A DNA stretch of 64,000 nucleotides from positions 2,976,001 through 3,040,000 of the forward strand of contig OZ218963.1 in NCBI GenBank assembly GCA_965112735.1, written 5' to 3'. The DNA comes from Phaeosaccion multiseriatum (taxonomy: Eukaryota > Ochrophyta, other classes). The notes beneath the pieces are model-generated. The model did no database searches and was not told the origin of the DNA. It saw nothing but the letters and a program-made list of their open reading frames with translations. The position numbers were made by a program, and so were the translations under genes. Below, piece by piece: positions 12,503-24,911 of this stretch (position 1 is its first letter; each line of letters opens with the position of its first letter).

Positions 12503-15500
12503 TTACTCCCCCTCCGCATCCTCCCCCATCGTTGCCGCCTCGTGAAACTCCATGGTGCCTGCCACGGCTGCCCCCATCTGTTTCACCAACGCTTCCACCT
12601 CGAAGCTGCCGAGGTCGCCCGCCTTACGGCTACGGACGGCAAGGGTGCGCTCGCTCACCTCCTTGTCCCCCACCACGCACATGAGAGGCACGCGAGACAC
12701 CTCCGCATTTCGAATCTGCTTGGCAAGGCGATCCGCTCCTCTGTCAACGAGAGAGCAAGAGTGGTCAAGAGAGAGCAAGGCAGTCAAGGCTTAAGGCTTA
12801 AGTGGACATACGGGCATGGTGAATGATCGACCATTCGGCCTCAGAAAAAGGAGTGAAGGGAGGGACGTCGGAAACACGATCCCATCTTCTCTCTACCTCT
12901 CTCTTGTCTGTTCTCTGTCTCTCCCGACCCGACCCAGCTCGTCTCCGTCCGTCCGTCCCTTCCTTCCTTCCCTCTCACCTATCAACAGTGACCCTGACCC
13001 CTCCCTTCTTCATGATGGCTTTCATCTCATGGCAGTAGTCCGCCGCTGCGTCAGTAACGGGAAGCAGGCGCACTTGCTCCGGCGCCAGCCACAGAGGGAA
13101 GTCTCCAGCCGTGCTCTGCAGAGGGGGGTGTGAGGGAGAGGGGTCAGGAAACGAGACGAACCAAATCCCAAAACAACAGCCACAAGGGGCATTTACGGGC
13201 CGAGTAAAAGTGTTGCGCGTGTGTGGGGAAACACTCTTCAAATGGACGCAAGGCAAAAGGAGAGAGCGATACTTACTCAGCACAGCACATCACAGCACAC
13301 ACCCCCCAAGGGTACCCCTCCCTACTAACCTCCAGCAAGATGCCGAAGAAGCGCTCCACTGAGCCGAAGATGGCCCTGTGAATCATGACGGGTCGCTTGG
13401 ACACTCCGTCGGAGTCTGCGTAGAGCAGATCGAAACGCTCGGGTAAGTTGAAGTCGCACTGAATTGTGCTGCACTGCCACGTCCTTCCGATGGCGTCGCG
13501 AATCTGAGCAGAGGGATGGATGGATGGAGGGAGGGAGGGAGGGAGGGAGGGAAGGAGGGAGGGAGGGAGGGAGGGAGGGAGGAAGCGAGGGAGGGAGGGA
13601 AGGAGGGAGGGAGGGAGGGAGGGAGGGAGGGAGGGAGGGAGAGAGGGAGAGAGAGAGGGAGGCGAAGAGGGGGGGGAGGAGGGCATGCATTACGGCCAAC
13701 AGACGAGGGACTAATGTCCGCAGACAGACTGACGCACGAGCGCAGTGAGTGGCAAGCGAGAGAGAGACCGGGGGGGGGGGGGGTCGTCACTCTTCCCCCA
13801 TGTGATAAGCACAGTAGTAGCAGCAGTAGCAGCAGCAGCGGCAGCAACCGCGGCAGCAGCAGTAGAAGTGCATCTGCCTGCCTGCCTTGCCTTGCCCTGT
13901 CGCACCGCTTCCTCAGCCCTCTCAGACACGTGCGTTACCTTAATGTCTATCTTGGGTCCGTAGAACGCCCCCCCCCCCTCATCCACCCCGTACTCCCATC
14001 CCTTCTTTTCCAGCGCTCCCTCCAGCGCCGCCGTGGCCATGCTCCAAATGTCGTCTCCTCCCACGGACTTTTCGGGCTGTGTGGAGAGCATGATGTCGTA
14101 CTTGTCAAAGCCAAACTTGGACAAAATCTCCTCCGTGAGGTCCAGCACCGCAACAATCTCATCCTGCAGCTGGGACGGCAAGCAAAACACGTGTGCATCG
14201 TCCTGCGTGAAGCCTCTGACCCGCATCAACCCGTGCAGCGTGCCGGAGCGCTCGTAGCGGTACACGGTGCCGAGCTCCGCCCATCGCACGGGAAGGTCCC
14301 GATAGGAGCGAGGAGTGTCCTTGAAGATGAGGCAGTGGAAAGGACAGTTCATGGGTTTGATTTGATACTCCTCGTCCTCCACGTCCATCTGGTCGAACAT
14401 GCCTTCCTTGTAAAAGTCAAAGTGGCCGCTTGTCTTCCACAGATTCACATTGGCCACGTGCGGGGTGTAGAGCAAGTCGTAGCCGCGCTCTGTGTGCGTT
14501 TCTTTCCAAAAGGTCTCGATGATTTGGCGAATGGCGCTGCCCCTCGGGTGCCAGAAGACAAGCCCCCCACCCGCGTCCTCCTACAAAGCAAGATGGTCCG
14601 CAACATTGTCACGACAAAAGTAGCAAAAGAATGTGCGTGACATGAGAGCTGAGGTGAGACACGCCAGTGCAGCAGGTGTGGCGTGCCGGTGCCAATCACT
14701 TCGGTTCGCTCGTTCGCTCCCTCACTCGCACACACGCTCATACACACACTCACACACAAACAAACGCACACACCACAAAGCTTCCTTCTGCTCCACCTCT
14801 ACCCTCCCTTCCCCACCTGCAGCGAGAAGAGGTCGAGCTTCTTTCCAAGGACTCTGTGGTCTCTCTTCTTTGCCTGCTCCAGCATGGTCTTGTAGGCCTT
14901 GAGCTGCTGGGGCGTCTCCCACGCTGTACCGTAGATGCGCTGCAGCATCTCGCGCTTCTCGTCTCCTCTCCAGTAGGCACCCGCCACGCTCTGCAGCTGA
15001 ATGGCCTTGGGCGGGAGGGCCCGGGTGGTCTCCACGTGGGGGCCTTTTCGTCGAGGGGGGAGAAGGTCGGGAGGGGGATGGGGGGAGAGAGGGAGAGGGA
15101 AGGGGGGTTAAGGCCTTTCCTCGTGCCTGTGCTTAAGGTTCCAGCCTACTTTTTCCGATGCCAAGGAGCCCCGTCGAAATGTACGCAGCGCATGAGGGAC
15201 GGGACAGGAGGGAGGAGTAGAGCAGCAAGGCAGTCACCCAATGCATGAGAAAGAGCCCAAGAGCCCAAGACTTCCAAAACTCCCAAGACCAAACACCTCC
15301 CCCCGCATCGTGGTGTACAACAGACAAGAGGAGAGGAGCAAGCAATCGTGCATAGAGAACGTAAGAGGAGCCGCACCACACTACACCTGCACACAGATCC
15401 CACCACTCGTCACCACAGTGGTAGATGGTGATGGGTTCGCTCTTGATGCTGTCGAGCAGCTCGAGCTTGAAGGGCTCACCCAGCGCCTCGATTCGCCGCC

Positions 15501-15517
15501 GAGCCTCCTCGCTAAGT

Positions 15518-15548
<31 letters not shown>

Positions 15549-17378
15549 GGGGGGGGGAGAGGGGAGGGGGGAGAGGGGTGAGGGGCTGCACGGGAGGGTC
15601 CTGACTCAGGATGAGGTAGCTTCAATCCAAGGTCCTCGGTTGTTGGGTGCATCACTCACAACTGGCACGCAAGGACAGGAGTAAGTGGGGAAATCATGTC
15701 AACCAAAACGCCGAGCGGGGTGGCGCGTGTGTCCCCGCCCCTCGTAGGTCTACAACCACCCCCCAGACTTTCGTTTACTCTTACGTACCGGGACACTTCC
15801 TCCCTCCTCAGCGGCAAGTCCCGCTTGATGATTTTATCCATCTCTTTCTTAATCGCCTTGAGATGCGTGTCTGTGAACTGCGGGGAGCAATCAAGGGAGA
15901 GACAGTGGTGCTTTGAGGCTTTGCCTTCCCCCTTTGCTCGGACCACCATCTTTCTCGTTCCTTTCTCTTGTCACTCTTTCCCTCCCTCCCTCCCTCCCTC
16001 CCACCCTCCCTCCCACCCCCTCCCTCTCCTCTTGCTCCTCTCTCTCTGTCGCCTCCACTCCCCCCCCCCTCTCTCCCTCTCTCTCTCGCCCTTCTCATCC
16101 CTCTGTCCCATCCCTTCCTTCCCCCATCTCCAAGTCTGCCCCCCTGCCAGCCAGATCGCTAGCCTACACACACTCTCTCTCTCTGCGTCTGCCCACACTA
16201 TCTCCGCCCAAAGCTCCTTCTCATCAACGCGTCTTCACGCCTTCCTGCCCCGTCCCTTCATACGTTCTCTCCTGATGGCTCTGCCAACACCACACACGCC
16301 TCACGCCCGCTGCGGGACCCCTGTACTTCTGCTCCTCTCTCACTCTCTGTCACTCTCTTTCGCCCTCCCTCTCTCTCTCTTTCGCTCTCTCGCCTCCCAC
16401 CTGTTCCTTTGGGTTGAAGAAGTCATAGTAGAAGCCGTTGTCGATCCACGGCCCAATGGTTACCTGCAGGGGGGGCGTCGGAAGGAAGAGAAAGAAGAGG
16501 GGAGAGCGCCAAACCCACACCGCAGCGACGGCTCTTTCATGAGAGGGCGAGAGGCGAGGGGCGAGACAAGAGAAGAAGCTCTTCTCGCACAGAGACTGAC
16601 TGCACTACGCCTTCTCCCTCCTGCGGCATCTAAGTACTCAGCCACGGCCGTACCTGCGTGTCTGGATAGAGGCTCTGCACAGCCATGGCCATAACGTGTG
16701 ATGTGGTGTGTCTAATCTTGAGCAGCTCTGGGCTATTCTCGTTTCGTGGGAGCTCGATTGGCTCCTCGACCACTGCTTGCACCTTGGAGCCTACGCCTTG
16801 TGCTTTCCCGGCGCCGCGCTCGAGCTAAAGTGACAGCAGGGAGGACGGGGGGGGGAGGGACCAAGCGGGTGGGGAGGTGGGTACGAGAACCATCAAGCAA
16901 GGTGGCGGAGAGCAAAGCCACAGCCCCACTCCCCCTCCCATTGCGAGTGTACCGTACCGTGCTTTGCGTCTTTGCTTTCGCGGTCCCTTGCTGCTCGTCC
17001 TGGGCTGACATAGACAAGCTTGCGCTGCTGCTGGTCCACCGGCTACTTCGGAACTTCCTTGGCCTGATCTGCGCTGCTCTGCTCTGACGCTGCCCTTGCA
17101 GGGAGCTGTACAGCCTGCTGCTGGCTACCGCAGGAAGGGTCACTCTGTTGCAGACGAGGAGGCATAACAGCGGGAAGAGGAGAGGGGGGGAGAAGGAGGA
17201 CGATGGTGAGCAGAGGCTGTGCCAGCAATCGGGAGAAAGAAAGGGGGGACGAGAGCATGATTGGGTCCTCGACAGCGTACCGGAACCCCATCGTCCTTGG
17301 CGCCGCGGCGGCCAGTAGCCCTGCCACCGTGACAGTCACCATGACCGACGTCAGTGCAACCCTCGGCCTCCACTCCAT
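12503..17378 (-). CDS. Threonyl-tRNA synthetase, bacterial/organellar type with bipartite leader
   Basis: Charges tRNA-Thr. Exons in transcript order: 17378-17281, 17144-16958, 16824-16654, 16463-16401, 15877-15789, 15511-15387, 15043-14817, 14580-13939, 13503-13330, 13115-12979, 12740-12503. The product is 716 residues. Family motifs are EEWWDL-like [21 protein letters not shown], the class II motif 2 region [20 protein letters not shown] followed by TQDDAHVF, and [20 protein letters not shown]. The zinc ligands Cys, His and His of the family are present. The anticodon-binding domain runs from [13 protein letters not shown] to the end. WWDLCAGPHVE resembles cyanobacterial and plastid enzymes. 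Exon 1 (33 residues) encodes a hydrophobic segment ([16 protein letters not shown]) and exon 2 adds a Ser/Arg-rich stretch, as in ochrophyte plastid leaders. An internal Met (MSAQDEQQ) could start a second isoform; dual plastid and mitochondrial use is inference. It is divergent from the phospholipase gene, with 162 bp between starts. Confidence 0.93.
13520..13660. repeat. (GGGA)n tetranucleotide repeat in a ThrRS intron
   Basis: About 140 bp of GGGA on the + strand reads TCCC in the ThrRS transcript, just downstream of exon 8. Confidence 0.9.
15519..15560. repeat. (GT)n plus long G run in a ThrRS intron
   Basis: A short GT repeat is followed by about 26 almost uninterrupted G residues on the + strand, next to the acceptor of ThrRS exon 6 at 15511. 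Confidence 0.8.
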
Positions 17379-17540
17379 CTCCCTTTTGGCCTATATGTGC
17401 TGGGCCGGGACCCAGAGGGCAGGAGGGTCCGTCGAGTGCCATCCTGCGTATGCCTCCACTTCTCCTCCCAACCTCCTTCCCCTCCTCCCTCCTCGCACTC
17501 AGCCCGGGAAAAGCCAGTACGGCACATAATCAATAAGCTT
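17379..17540. promoter_or_regulatory. Divergent promoter region, ThrRS / phospholipase
   Basis: Only 162 bp separate the start codons of two oppositely oriented genes, so both 5' UTRs and promoters must lie here or inside the genes. No TATA box or named motif was recognised. The phospholipase start is not certain. Confidence 0.5.
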
Positions 17541-20500
17541 ATGCCTCGGCGGCAAAGGCAGCCGCGCAGACAGCAGCAACGGCACTGGTTGAGATCATTT
17601 CTTACTCTCACTCTCATCCTTCCAACTAACACATTATTAGTTCAACATTGCATTTGTAAACGGGGCCAACAGCAGGGGAAGCAGCAGGGGCGAGGGGTCC
17701 AGGACGCCAGACATCATGGCTGTGGTCCACACCGGCGGCGGCGGCCTTCTACTTCGCTGTCGGGAGGCAAGTGGCCTTCGAGACAGCAACAGTCGCCTGC
17801 CCCCTCTTCGACGGTCGCACAGGTCCCTCCTGTCGAAGCAGAGGGTAGGGCCGGGGCGCCCGAAGCAGCGGCGGTAGAGACGTCTACAGGCAGAGGCGTA
17901 GCAGGGGAATCCCTACTGCAGTCGCCCCGAGAGAGAAAGACGAAGCAGGGACAGGGCCTGCACGTTCCGTGGATGCGCCGTTACTTCGACAAGTACGCGA
18001 AGGACGAGTGGGGCAGGACTGGCAACGTGGAGGCGCCTGATGTGAGTAGTTTACTTGTGCTGTTGTGCCCTTGCGAGATGAACAAGAAAGACAAGAAAGA
18101 CAATCCACTCCCAAAAGTCCACCTCCCTTCAAGGGAACGAGAGTCCGGGTTATACCCCCTTCCCCGTCCGAGCGCTAACTTGCTGCCCCTCGTATATCCT
18201 CGTCCTTGGTCCTATTGGGTCACCACAGGAGCAGCAGCAGCAGCACCATGCGCAGGCCATAGGGGGGCGGACGGGCACAACAGCAGCCTCCGCACTGGCT
18301 GCTACTGCAGCTATCGCGAGTGCCAAGGCGAGCGCCGCCGCCGCCGCCACGGCTTCCTCTCGCGGTGGCAGAGGAGCAAGGGGTAAGGGCGAGGGCTTGA
18401 CCTTCACAGAGGATGGGGAAGAGGACTACCTGAGGGCCATGGGGGAGGGCCAGCAGCAGCAGTTGGTGATACAGGAGCAGCTAGAGCAGCTAGAGCAGCA
18501 ACCAACGGAGGACGACGAAGGAGAACAGCTCGTGGTGAAAGGGGTGGAGGTGGAGGGTAAAGGGGGGGCAGCGGGGCTTGGACCCACTGGCGCGGGTGCT
18601 GCCCTTGTAGCCCCTCCTGTGTTTGTGCCTGAAGCGGCGACGATGGCAAAGACGGAGGTCGTAGGGCGAGCCATAGCGGCACCGCGGCCACAAGATATGG
18701 ACATCACCGTCAACAAGAGGGAGAAGGTGCAGCAGCAGCGGGAGAAGGCCAATCGGGATGCAGAGGACCGGCCAGGGGTGTGGGCAGGAGATCTCTGGAA
18801 CACGGCGATTAGCAACGCGATGGGCGCCGTCAATGCTCTCGTCGGCAGCGGAGCGGAGAAGGGAGAAGGGGGGGGGGTCCGCTTAAGCGGTTTCCGCTTT
18901 GATGTAGGCGGGAGCAGCAGTGAGGGTATGGACCGCGATGGCTTGGCCGAGAAGGAGAAGGAGGTGTGCGCTGCATCTGGTCCTGCCGATGGCTCCCGTG
19001 TAGAGACTGCGGGGCCAACAGCTGCTTTCGGAGACCCGTCCCTCCCCGCTGGCGACTTTGGATCTGCTACCAGTATGGACGAGGAAGTAGGGAAGGGGAA
19101 GGACTTTGCGGCACCTCCAAGGCGATCACGACGGCGACGAGGGCGCCGACGACGAAGAGAACAAGGGGAGGAAGAGGACGAAGGACGAGTAAAAAGAGGA
19201 GGAGGAGCACGAGGCGCGGAGCAGGTGCGCGTGTCAGGACCCCTTCTCTTTCGTGTCGAGATGTCGAGATGTTTGAGTGTGGAGGGGAGGGGAAGGAACG
19301 GGGCCTTTTGTCTGTACGTACGCCCCTTGGAGCCCTACTACAGACTCTGCGTGCGTGCTTGATTGCTTGCTTGCTTTGGGTAGTTGGGTTGGGTAGGTGG
19401 GTTGGGTAGGTGGGTTGGGTAGGTGGGTTGGGTAGGTGGGTTGGGTAGGTGGGTTGGGTAGTTGGGTTGGGTAGTTTGCTTTGTCCCCAGTCCCTTTCGT
19501 CTCCTCTTCGTTCTATCCCAATCAGAGGAATCTCACCTCCTTTCCGTCCCTCCCTCCGTCCCTCCCTCCCTCCCTCCCTCCCTCTGTCCCGCCCCCTCAG
19601 CCTCCGCCCTTCGTTCCGTTCTCCTTCAACGAGAGCCGTTTCGTGGAGAGCGCGTTAACGGTGGCCTCGTCCATCAATTCGCCGCGCACTGCGGCCAATT
19701 TCCTCTCTCAGGTCAGGCCTGCACCGCAGCGGCCGTGTGCCCTTCCTTCTCTTTCGCCACTCCTCCTCGTTCCTGCTCGAAAGTCGTTTGGGAGAACGTG
19801 TGTTTTCTGTAATGTGTAGTCTCTCACCTTCGTCCCCTCTCATATCCCTTGTGTCTTGGTCCTTCCCTCTCCCGCCTCCCCCGCTTCCTCCTTCCCTTCC
19901 CTTTCCTTTCCCTTTTGTCTTCTGCCCTTCGGTTGCCCATTCCTTCTTCCGTCCCCCTCTTCCTCCCTCCCTCTGTATCACCAACTCCCGTAGGTTGGTT
20001 TGGATCACATAATTGACGGCCTCACGAATTCGGCAGACGCACGGCTTCAGCTTCGATGCCTACAGGTATACCTTGGGAACAGATGTCTTGTAACGGCCGA
20101 ATCAACAACACCGCCACCACCACCACCACCACCACCACCACCACCACCACCACCACCACCACCACCACCTCCACTACCACCTCTCTCTCATACACACACA
20201 CTCTCTCTCTAACACACACGCGCACACACGCAAACACACAACACACACGCTCTCTCTCTCTCACCCACACGCACACACACACATACACACACACATACAC
20301 ATAGCACCCCCGGCCAGCGCCCGAGACTGTGGCCGGCTTTGGTGTCTGTTGTTCATTGTGGGCGTGTGACTCTCCTCATCACTGCCACTGTCCCTTCCCT
20401 TCCCTTCCTTCCCTTCCCTTCCCTTCCATTCCCTTCCCTTCTCTTCCCTTCCGTTACCTTGTCTTCCCTTCCTTTACCGTACCTTTCCGTCACCTTCTCT

Positions 20501-23500
20501 TCCCTTCCCTTCCCTTCCCTTCCCTGCCCTGCCCTTGTCTAGGCGCTGAACAATGTTGTTGACGCGTCGAGCTCCGCGTCAAGCACAGTGGCGCTGAGGC
20601 TCCTCGGTGGGGGCAGTGGCGAGAGAAAGAGGGCAACTACTGAGCACTCCGACGGCAGCAGCGGTGGTGAGCAGAGCAGCAGCGTTGCCAGCACTCTGGC
20701 ATCCATCCTGCTACTGCCGCTGGGGATGGGAATGGGGATCGGGATCGGGGGCAAGAAGGGCGGCCGTTTGAGGTGAGAGAGCGAGGGGTGCTCAGCTTTC
20801 AGGCTGCCGTTTTGATCGGACAGTGGCAGTCTACGGGATGGTCGGCCTGTCGGTCGGTCAGGCGACTGCGGATAACAGACGGACAGGGCCCATACATTGA
20901 TGCTCGAGGTGCTTGTGTGGGCACGTTCATTGATTTCGTATGCTTTCGACTCTCATGTGGCCCCTTAGTGCCCCTCTACACCCCCCCCCCCTCCCTCCCT
21001 CCCTCCCTCCCCCGCTCCGAAACCCCATCACTCTCTCGCCAACAGCGCGCTGGGGGGAGCCTTCCGATCTGCCTCCCTCCGCTTCAAGCCCACCACTCCA
21101 CCCCTGGTCCTGGAGTCTCCGAGAAAGCTGACGCAGTTCCCAGGGCTGGTGAACCCTCCTCCGCAAGGCTCCGTGTACCCTCTCAGTATACCCGGCCCTG
21201 ATCTCAAGGTAAACATGTGTGCTTACGTAGCGTCACGTACCGACAAGCCGTCACCGCGCGTGTATCACCAACATGTGCCATTTGTGACGAACTGAGCTGC
21301 ATGCCTGCGCATGGCTCCCCCTTATATCCCCCTGACCCCATGCCTCGGCTCCTCTTCTCCCCCCTCTCCTCCCCGACAATCTGGCCCGCTCTTTGCGCAG
21401 TCCTTTGGTATTAGCGACCGCTGGGACGGCATCAGGCCTCTCGAGCTCGAGACTCAGTCGGAGGTGGTGAAGGTGAGTGACTCGCTGCCCCAGTTTGCCA
21501 GCCAGCTTTGGATGCCTCCTCCTCCTCCTCCTCCTCCTCCTCCTCCTCCTCCTCCTCCTCCTCCTCCTCCTCCTCCTCCTCCTCCTCCTCCTCCTCCTCC
21601 TCCTCCTTCTCCTCCTCCTCCTCTTCATCCTCTTCATCCTCCTCCTCCCCTTCATCCTCCTCCTCCTCTTCATCCTCCTCCTCCTCCTGCTCCTGCTCCT
21701 CCCCCCCCCTTCCCCCCTCCTTCTCCTCCCCCTCCTGACTGGCCGAGCATCCTCATACTGTTCCCGGGCCATGCCCTTCCTTGTGCTACCCCCTCCCCCT
21801 CCACGGGCCCACCCCCCCTCTTCAGCTGCTGTACAACGTGGCCCTCTCCGACGGCGGCGACGAGGCGATTGAGCAGCTCAGGAACTTCCCCGACGTGCTG
21901 GACGCTCTCAAGAAGGTGTGTGGGGTGGTGTGGTGTGGTGTATCACCAACTGCTTTGGTATTTGTGTGGTGTGGTGTGGTGTGGTGTGGTATGGTATCAT
22001 CACAAACTGCTATCGTGTGGTGTGCTGTGCTGTGTGTTGTGTATCACCAACTGGTGGTGTGGTGTGGTGTGTTCGTGTAAGCACTCTTTGTGGTGCGCCC
22101 ATTTTGTCGGAGTATGAAACACCCTCCTCCCTCCCCTCGCAGCAAAGTTTCGAAAAGATTCATGAGAGAAGTCTGTCTAACTCTTCCTTTCTCTTGTCAT
22201 CACCATGCTGTGCCCTACGGCATGTACGCATCGCAAACAGCCGCTCAGCTTTCTTCGCCCTCTCTTGTGCTGTACTGTTCTCTGCTCTCTGTGCTGTACT
22301 GTGCTCTGCTCTGCTTGCTCTGCTGCTTCTCTCTCTCTCTGCTCTGCTCTGCCTCTCCTCCTCGCAGGTGGCGAACGGCGGCAAGAGGGGCAAGTACGCC
22401 CGGTACACGCAGGGGACGCTCACACCCGTGCAGAGGCTCGCGCACAAGGTCCGGCAGAGGCATTCACGACGGACGCTTTTATACACTTGTATCGTATGTC
22501 AAGTTGAAGACGTGGACAAGCTCGAAGTGCTTTAACCTCCTCGTCGTCTTCCTCCTCCTCCTCCTCCTCCTCCTCCTCCTCCTCCTCCTCCTCCTCCTCC
22601 TCCTCCTCCTCCTCCTCCTCCTCCTCCTCCTCCTCCTCCTCCTCCTCCTCCTCCTCCTCCTCCTCCTCCTCCTCCTCATCCTCCTCCTCCTCCTCCTCCT
22701 CCTCCTCCTCCTCCGCATCCTCCTCCTCCTCCTCCTCCTCCTCCTTCCTCCTCCTCCTCCTCATCCTCCTCCTCCTCCTCCTCCTCCGCCTCCGCCACCT
22801 CCTCCTCTTCCTCCTCCTCCCTTCCTCCTCCTCCTCCTCCTCCTCCTCCTCCTCCTCCTTCATCCACAGACTCTGGCCATGGCGGGCGAGCACGTGTGGG
22901 TCCCCAAGAGTAAGGGACAGCGCGGCCTTCGAATCCTTTGTTTCGACGGAGGAGGTACCAGGGGCGTTCTCACCGTGCAGCTGCTCAAGAAGCTCACAGA
23001 GCAGACCGGCAAGGAGCCGACGGAGATGTTTGACGTCATTATGGGCACGAGCACGGGGGGCATTGTGGCGGCGCTCATTGGCATTCAGGTATGTATGTAT
23101 GTATGTATGTATGTATGTATGTGTGTGTGTATGTATGTATGAATGGATGGGTGGATGGAGGGGAGAGGTCGACGCTTCTCACGCACTGCACTGTGTGTGT
23201 TCATCTTCGCTCTGGGGGGCGTGCACTGAGCGGAAAGGTTTAGTATGCTTGAATCAATCTGTCGCTTGCATCTGCACGCAGAGAGAGCTTCGTTGCTGCG
23301 TCTCAGGGGTACACGTTGTGTTCCTCCGCACCCGTGTGTTTGCGTGTGAAGCCGTCCCCGTGGCTGCTGCTCGCCCGTCGCGTCCTCCCTCTCTGCTGAC
23401 CGCACACGCACACACACGCACACACACACACACAGGGCTACTCCGTGGCCACATGCGAGAGCATGTACGACACCCTCATCCACGAGATCTTCCAAAGGAA

Positions 23501-24296
23501 CCCCGTGGGGGGCGTCAACCTCGCCCTCAAACAGGCCTTCTACGACGATGTCAACTGGATGAAGATTCTGCGCCGCATCATCGGGGATCAGCGCATGATA
23601 GACTCGGCGGACGACCCTCTGAGGCCCAAGATTGCGTGCCCCTCCACCGTGATTAGCGTCAATCCTTCCAAGCTGTGCCTGTGGAGGAACTACAACTATC
23701 CCAAGGGGTACGAGAGTCGCTACTCGGGCGAGTTTCGCTTCCTTGTGCGAGAGTGCATCCGAGCGACGACTGCGGCCCCCACCTTCTTCAGCCCCTTGCT
23801 GAAGGACAGCGTCTTGTACAGCGACGGGGCGCTGCTGGCCAACAACCCCACGGGTGTGGCCATTCACGAAGCAAGGAAGATCTTCCCCGGGATGCCCATC
23901 GAGGCGGTGGTGTCGCTGGGCACGGGCTGCTATTGGGAGTCAAAGGTGTGTGTGGTGTATGGTGCCACAGATAGTGAGTCAGTCTTTTCTGTCTGTCTTT
24001 TGTCTGCCAGTGAGTCAGTCTTTCAGTTAGTCCCGGCCAGGCAGGGCCAAAGGACAGGGTCTGCCTGTGTACTGCGTCTTGTTGGTCATGTGCATTTCCA
24101 AGCTGAGGCTGGAGCTGAGGCTGGAGCTGAGCGATAGAGCTGAGCGAGGGCCATGTCCTAGCGCTCCGTGCCGAGCTCCGCTGCTGCCAAGTGTCGAATC
24201 CTCATTTGTCTCTGTTGTCTCTGTAGGTCTTGGTGGCTGCATCGCGGCGTGTGGCTGTGCACCTGTGTGCGTCTTGACACCTGTAAATCTCTCTCT

Positions 24297-24347
<51 letters not shown>

Positions 24348-24911
24348 TGTGTGTGTGTGTTCTACCTTCTCCCCCACAGTTGGACTTCACGGACCCCGCC
24401 GTGGGGTGGGACGGCATCGTGAACCAACTCGTCGCATCCGCCACAGAGACGGAGCAGAGCCACGACTTCCTCCTTGACTTCATGCCCAGCGACACTTACT
24501 TCCGCTTCAACCCCAAGATGGGCACCAAGGAGAGGCCCATGGATGTTTCCATAGACGAGACCAGGCTGCCCAAGCTTAACTACCTCAAGGCCTTGGCCAA
24601 TGAGTACCTAGAGGAGCCAGAGGTGAGCAACAGAGGAGCAGGAGGGGAGGGAGGGGGGGGGGAAGTGGTGCCTTGCCAGCATGAATAGTGTGAGCGTGTG
24701 AGCGTGTGAGCGTGCAAAGGGTGAAGGAGTGGCGCGCTCCCCCTTTTGGTGTCTGGGCTTTCTCCGTGTCCTTGTATCGTACTTTGTGTGGGTTTTGGTG
24801 TGGTGAGGGCAGGCCTCTGCTGACCAAATCTTGCATCCTTATTATTGTGCTTTTGCTTCTTCGCAGGTGGCTGATCGGATGCGTCGATGCGCAGAGCTGC
24901 TCAGCACGTGA
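17541..24911 (+). CDS. Patatin-like phospholipase (calcium-independent PLA2-gamma type) with long N-terminal extension
   Basis: Predicted acyl hydrolase of phospholipids or galactolipids. Exons: 17541-18041, 18229-19224, 19601-19711, 19994-20065, 20543-20772, 21046-21208, 21401-21472, 21826-21915, 22368-22448, 22870-23088, 23436-23945, 24380-24622, 24867-24911, in frame throughout, giving 1110 residues. The patatin domain starts near residue 790. It shows the oxyanion loop DGGGTRG, the nucleophile elbow GTSTGG (Ser about 833) and the dyad Asp in SDGALLANNP (about 975). The block GLRILCFDGGGTRG and RECIRATTAAPTFFSPL match the PNPLA8 family. Residues 1-500 are low complexity (Gln, Arg, Gly), with a hydrophobic stretch LRSFLTLTLILP near the start that could be a signal anchor. 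Residues 500-770 are helical and resemble armadillo-like spacers seen in plant relatives, which is inference. The first ATG was taken because it opens the longest in-frame exon with a good donor; an upstream exon is possible. Confidence 0.88.
19377..19476 (+). repeat. G-rich 13-bp tandem repeat resembling telomeric sequence
   Basis: The unit GGGTTGGGTAGGT is repeated about seven times in the intron after phospholipase exon 2. Regular GGG runs could form a G-quadruplex in DNA or pre-mRNA. Confidence 0.85.
20107..20170 (+). repeat. (ACC)n microsatellite
   Basis: About 60 bp of ACC triplets, followed by AC- and CT-rich sequence to about 20302, in a phospholipase intron. Confidence 0.9.
20396..20533 (+). 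repeat. (CCCTT)n pyrimidine pentanucleotide tract
   Basis: Imperfect CCCTT units run up to the acceptor of phospholipase exon 5 at 20543 and act as an extended polypyrimidine tract. Confidence 0.85.
21515..21735 (+). repeat. (CCT)n trinucleotide tract in a phospholipase intron
   Basis: About 95 bp of perfect CCT triplets are followed by an imperfect continuation with CTT and CAT interruptions. Apparent poly-Pro, poly-Leu and poly-Ser reading frames across it are artefacts. Confidence 0.9.
22545..22860 (+). repeat. (CTC)n trinucleotide tract, about 315 bp
   Basis: This is the longest simple repeat in the window: about 130 bp perfect, then interrupted by CAT, CGC and CTT triplets. It ends at the acceptor of the exon that opens the patatin domain (22870). 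Confidence 0.95.
23087..23142 (+). repeat. (GTAT)n tetranucleotide at a splice donor
   Basis: GTAT repeats begin exactly at the donor after phospholipase exon 10, giving many overlapping GTATGT donor-like sequences. Confidence 0.85.
24299..24360 (+). repeat. (GT)n microsatellite
   Basis: About 60 bp of GT dinucleotides in the intron before the penultimate phospholipase exon. Confidence 0.9.

Noticed and set aside
21251-21772. Long Arg-rich frame on the - strand
   Set aside because: It is the translation of the (CCT)n tract on the opposite strand and lies over phospholipase introns and exons; pure repeat artefact.
22420-22893. Poly-Glu/poly-Arg frames opposite the (CTC)n tract
   Set aside because: Every frame through a triplet repeat stays open; there is no complex sequence outside the repeat.
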